From the NCBI GenBank assembly GCA_000787465.1, contig JSYX01000359.1, forward strand, positions 1 to 35,802: a stretch of DNA of 35,802 nt. The letters are read 5' to 3'. The stretch comes from Thermomucor indicae-seudaticae (lineage: Eukaryota; Mucoromycota; Mucoromycetes; Mucorales; Lichtheimiaceae). The stretch's first letter is position 1; each line of letters starts with the position of its first letter. This document shows positions 33,535 to 35,802 of the stretch, in pieces. Under the pieces are notes generated by a model. That model was given only the letters and a program-made list of their open reading frames with translations, made no database searches and was not told where the DNA came from. A program made the translations under genes and the position numbers.

Positions 33535-33740
33535 CAAAAGGTGATCACTGCGTAAAATTATCGCTGCATAAATTAATAAGCATGTATGAGATATCATTTT
33601 CCAATGGTTTCCATAGGCTTCATATAAGAAAGTATGCCTGTGGAATAATCGCCAATTATCACAGGTGAACGTTTGCTCGTTTCTATAGAATACTGAGGAA
33701 TATGACGGAATACTACTTTAGCGATTATTTTAGATTGAGG
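33535..33740 (+). repeat. Diverged dispersed repeat, copy B
   Basis: Second copy of the repeat at 29505-29690, same orientation, about 4.05 kb downstream. It is slightly longer because of small insertions (for example around AAATTAATAAGCATGTATGAG). It ends in an acceptor-like ATTATTTTAG directly followed by a coding-looking fragment. Confidence 0.6.
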
Positions 33741-33880
33741 AAGTGCAGTCGAATGAGCTTAGTAACTTGATAACTGGCATATCTAGGGAAGGTCGTGCAG
33801 TGGACACGTTTCATATTACCCCTGATGGCGAGCAGCAAAAAATGCACGCTCGTTCGCTCCATAGATCAGATTATCCATGA
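33734..33880 (+). other. Coding-looking exon fragment, unknown
   Basis: Directly after the TTTTAG at 33728-33733 one frame is open for 48 codons to TGA 33878-33880 and reads EEVQSNELSNLITGISREGR then AVDTFHITPDGEQQKMHARS. Composition is protein-like, with no low complexity. No neighbouring exon could be joined. It may belong to the gene family seen at the right edge or to a decayed element. Confidence 0.25.
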
Positions 33881-34228
33881 TATACTGACCAACAGATGTG
33901 AAAATACAATAATACAATTGTTACTTTAGCTAATTGTGCTAAAGCTCGGAAGATGGCGAAGAAGCATCTCTCACAAGGGGTACACCTTCTAATAAAGATC
34001 GGGATGCCCCTACGAGTTATATCTCCTAAATTTGGAAAATGGGCACCCCCCCAAGATCTTCCCTCTTTAATCATCGTTTTTTTCTTTTGTATGTTTCGAG
34101 CAAATCAGCGCTTATCAAGTCTGCGGTCATCAAATGAGCCATTCTAATATTTGTATGGTCTTCAAAGAAAGAAACAGGTGACATATCGAACCCGAAAGGG
34201 AAAAGCGCTTAGAGTGCTAGTAGGCAAG
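33881..34228. other. Intergenic, no gene seen
   Basis: Short AT-rich sequence with C-runs (ACCCCCCCAAG near 34048). Open frames on both strands are below 70 codons and show no recognisable protein. Confidence 0.4.
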
Positions 34229-34260
34229 CAGAGCTGGCCCGGCACACCGTGCCGGACACC
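34229..34260. repeat. GC-rich palindrome inside a CAGAGC-type element end
   Basis: CCGGCAC/GTGCCGG (34239-34255, 3-nt loop) forms a perfect 7-bp stem within CAGAGCTGGCCCGG. CAGAG-type termini are common in hAT transposons, so this may be one end of a hAT remnant. No matching second end or 8-bp duplication was found. Confidence 0.35.
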
Positions 34261-34504
34261 TTATCATTTGCAAGACGCAGTCTTCACCTGTAACCTGAAC
34301 TGTATCAGTATTTACTATCTCAACATTGACCATCTTCCGTAAGAAAATATGAAACTACAACCTTCGATTCCCCAAAGTTAGGCTTACCGGTCCGTCTTGA
34401 TATCATGATTTCCATCTGTTAGACTCACTTTATATTCTCCAAACCGAATGTAAAACCAGATGCTATATAGCCAACAACGCCAAAAAATTTCGATAAACAG
34501 ACCA

Positions 34505-34511
34505 TATAAAA
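34505..34511 (+). promoter_or_regulatory. TATA box-like motif
   Basis: TATAAAA followed by a pyrimidine-rich stretch (about 34528-34575) and, near 34596, a minimal ATGTGA uORF, then an ATG at 34609. The arrangement looks like a promoter and leader for the plus-strand coding region further right. Confidence 0.4.
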
Positions 34512-34579
34512 TGGACTAAAACTCGTTTTTATTCTTTTGCCTTCTTTCTTTTGCTTTCTGTTCTTTGTCTTCAAGACAC

Positions 34580-35223
34580 TCTGCCTTCCATTGCTGCATG
34601 TGAACGTCATGTCGCCGTGTCCGAGGCAGCAAACCTGTCTGGACATCTTGACGCTGTCAAGATTGCAGGTCTCTCAATTCTGCATTCCTGTTAGGCGGGC
34701 GGCCCTTTTTGTTACAGATGGGCGATTCGTCGTGCGGGTCGAGTGCCACGTCATCACCTTTGAGTGTCATTACATGGGGACACTGGCCCCGAGGTGTACG
34801 CGGACACCGGTAACTGCATTATTCTTCACTATAGAGGAGGGACGATATTGACTCTCATCGCGGTGTTGTCAGTTTATTCGCCATCAAGGGGCGAAATGGC
34901 GGCAGAATCTTCTGCTCCGCAGGAAGCTAATAACGATTGGTTCGACGTGCCTTACGAGCCTGACGACATGTCAGAAGATTTTAGGCTTCCTCGGGCTCGG
35001 TATGTCCATAGCAAGAAGGACAGAGCAGGAAGAGGAGACGGTCGTCGGCAGCGGCGTAAACCAATTTGAACCTGCTTCGGTTGGAGAGCATCCTTCGAGC
35101 CATTACATTCTAAAAGATGGCTATAATGTCACAGTTCCTTGACACACCTATAAAAACTTTGCGCTGAACATAGCAAACACCCAGAACCTACATATGGTCT
35201 CTGGACTCCAGAAATTGCTGTAA
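34580..35223 (+). pseudogene. Broken or unresolved upstream exons of the right-edge gene
   Basis: Protein-like segments occur in successive frames: LPSIAACERHVAVSEAANLS then GHLDAVKIAG (about 34580-34660), MAAESSAPQEANNDWFDVPY then EPDDMSEDFRLPRARYVHSK (34896-35015), and from about 35020 a frame reading EQEEETVVGSGVNQFEPASV and SSHYILKDGYNVTVP, a TGA at 35140-35142, then TYKNFALNIANTQNLHMVSG and LQKLL before TAA at 35221. The frame change near 35010 and the TGA cannot be removed with introns of normal size, so this copy may be a pseudogene with a CGA-to-TGA type change, or the assembly has errors. It is continuous in sense with the exons after 35267. Confidence 0.35.
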
Positions 35224-35266
35224 GTGTTGCATCAAGGATCAACGGCGACTTCTTACCTTAGTGTTT

Positions 35267-35802
35267 ATGGCACTTTCACATATCATGCTCCTCGTTCCCA
35301 ACTCGCATGACACTGACATCGTACGCATATTTGGCCAAAGCAACCTGGAAAATTTGTATGCCGAACTTCGCGCTGAATATGTGGATTTGTCTGTTGCGGT
35401 CGGAAAGAAACTTTTCTTAAAAGCTAAGCGAATTGTACAGGTAAGTGAAGCGATCCAGTTACTCAAACAAAACGAGTAACCCTCAATTGCAGGATGTTAA
35501 GAATCGGTCAATTACTCGAAATCAGACGCACGCCAAATTGGCGAAATTGTTTAAGAAGGCTGAATCAGACGATATTTCCCTACTTAACATGTTGATCAAT
35601 TGGTGAGTATCGTACATAGTAAACTCACATTCTTTGAAGACGCTGACAAGCGGTAGCATCAACAAATCGCCATCGTGTTGTATCCGTACAACATATGGTC
35701 CGTCAATACCGATCATTGGTACAACCTGTCAATGGTAATCAACATTGATTCGTCCATTGTAAACAATTAGCCGTGCTGTTCCTGAATTAACACCGCTATT
35801 GG
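35267..35802 (+). CDS. Partial spliced gene of unrecognised family, cut by the window edge
   Basis: Exons at 35267-35440, 35493-35602, 35657-35734 and 35771 to the end join in one frame. It reads ALSHIMLLVPNSHDTDIVRI, GQSNLENLYAELRAEYVDLS, then GKKLFLKAKRIVQ, DVKNRSITRNQTHAKLAKLF, ESDDISLLNMLIN, CINKSPSCCIRTTYG, PSIPIIGTTCQC and RAVPELTPLL at the edge. Introns are 52, 54 and 36 nt with GT-AG ends; the 36-nt one is at the short limit. The true start may lie upstream (see 34580-35223), and the frame is also open back to about 35174. The helical, Lys-rich middle and later Cys pairs give no known fold by eye. I do not assign a function. Confidence 0.45.

Overview
The window is nuclear DNA of a filamentous fungus, most likely an early-diverging one (Mucoromycota/Mucorales-like). 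The evidence is compact genes with many short introns (about 50-80 nt, GTAAGT-like donors, CTAAC/CTAAT branch points), Q-, S- and N-rich low-complexity tracts in proteins, fungal protein architectures and very tight gene spacing. No rRNA, tRNA, CRISPR, plasmid or viral feature was found. The lineage call is an inference from style and gene content.

Left and centre (about 0.5-13.8 kb). A minus-strand multi-pass membrane protein of unknown function (490-1746) diverges from the exosome subunit RRP42 (1907-3067). RRP42 converges on a very-long-chain 3-oxoacyl-CoA reductase gene (3177-4565, minus). After 1.3 kb with only weak coding signal comes a 16-exon SIP3/LAM-type membrane-contact-site lipid transfer protein (5862-10885: BAR, PH, GRAM, VASt, TM). 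It carries an apparent 1-nt frameshift inside the VASt domain. A spacer with an 83-bp TA-flanked MITE-like element follows, then a 629-aa multi-TM protein with a glycosylated ectodomain (11720-13801).

Middle (about 13.8-29.4 kb). A poorly coding stretch precedes a small secreted RlpA-like double-psi beta-barrel protein (15422-15802, minus). Next are a Fus1-like single-TM SH3 protein (16739-18045, minus), an 18-exon mitochondrial-type valyl-tRNA synthetase (18699-22921), a large disordered FYVE-finger protein (23021-25814, minus), a DCAF7/WDR68 WD40 protein (26844-28403) and a tail-anchored coiled-coil protein (28425-29362, minus). Two convergent pairs are extremely close: 99 bp between the ValRS and FYVE stops, and 21 bp between the DCAF7 and tail-anchor stops.

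Right (about 29.4-35.8 kb). This is accessory, gene-poor DNA: a diverged 180-200-bp direct repeat at 29.5 and 33.5 kb, a 207-bp tandem duplication of TGTAYATA-rich sequence, TIR-like termini, and several coding-looking fragments interrupted by stops and frame changes. At the right edge a spliced gene of a family I do not recognise starts and runs off the window.

The conserved genes serve separate housekeeping roles: RNA decay, fatty-acid elongation, sterol transport at contact sites, mitochondrial translation, PI3P-membrane recognition and kinase scaffolding. They do not form a pathway cluster. All exon boundaries were inferred by eye from frame continuity, splice consensus and family conservation.
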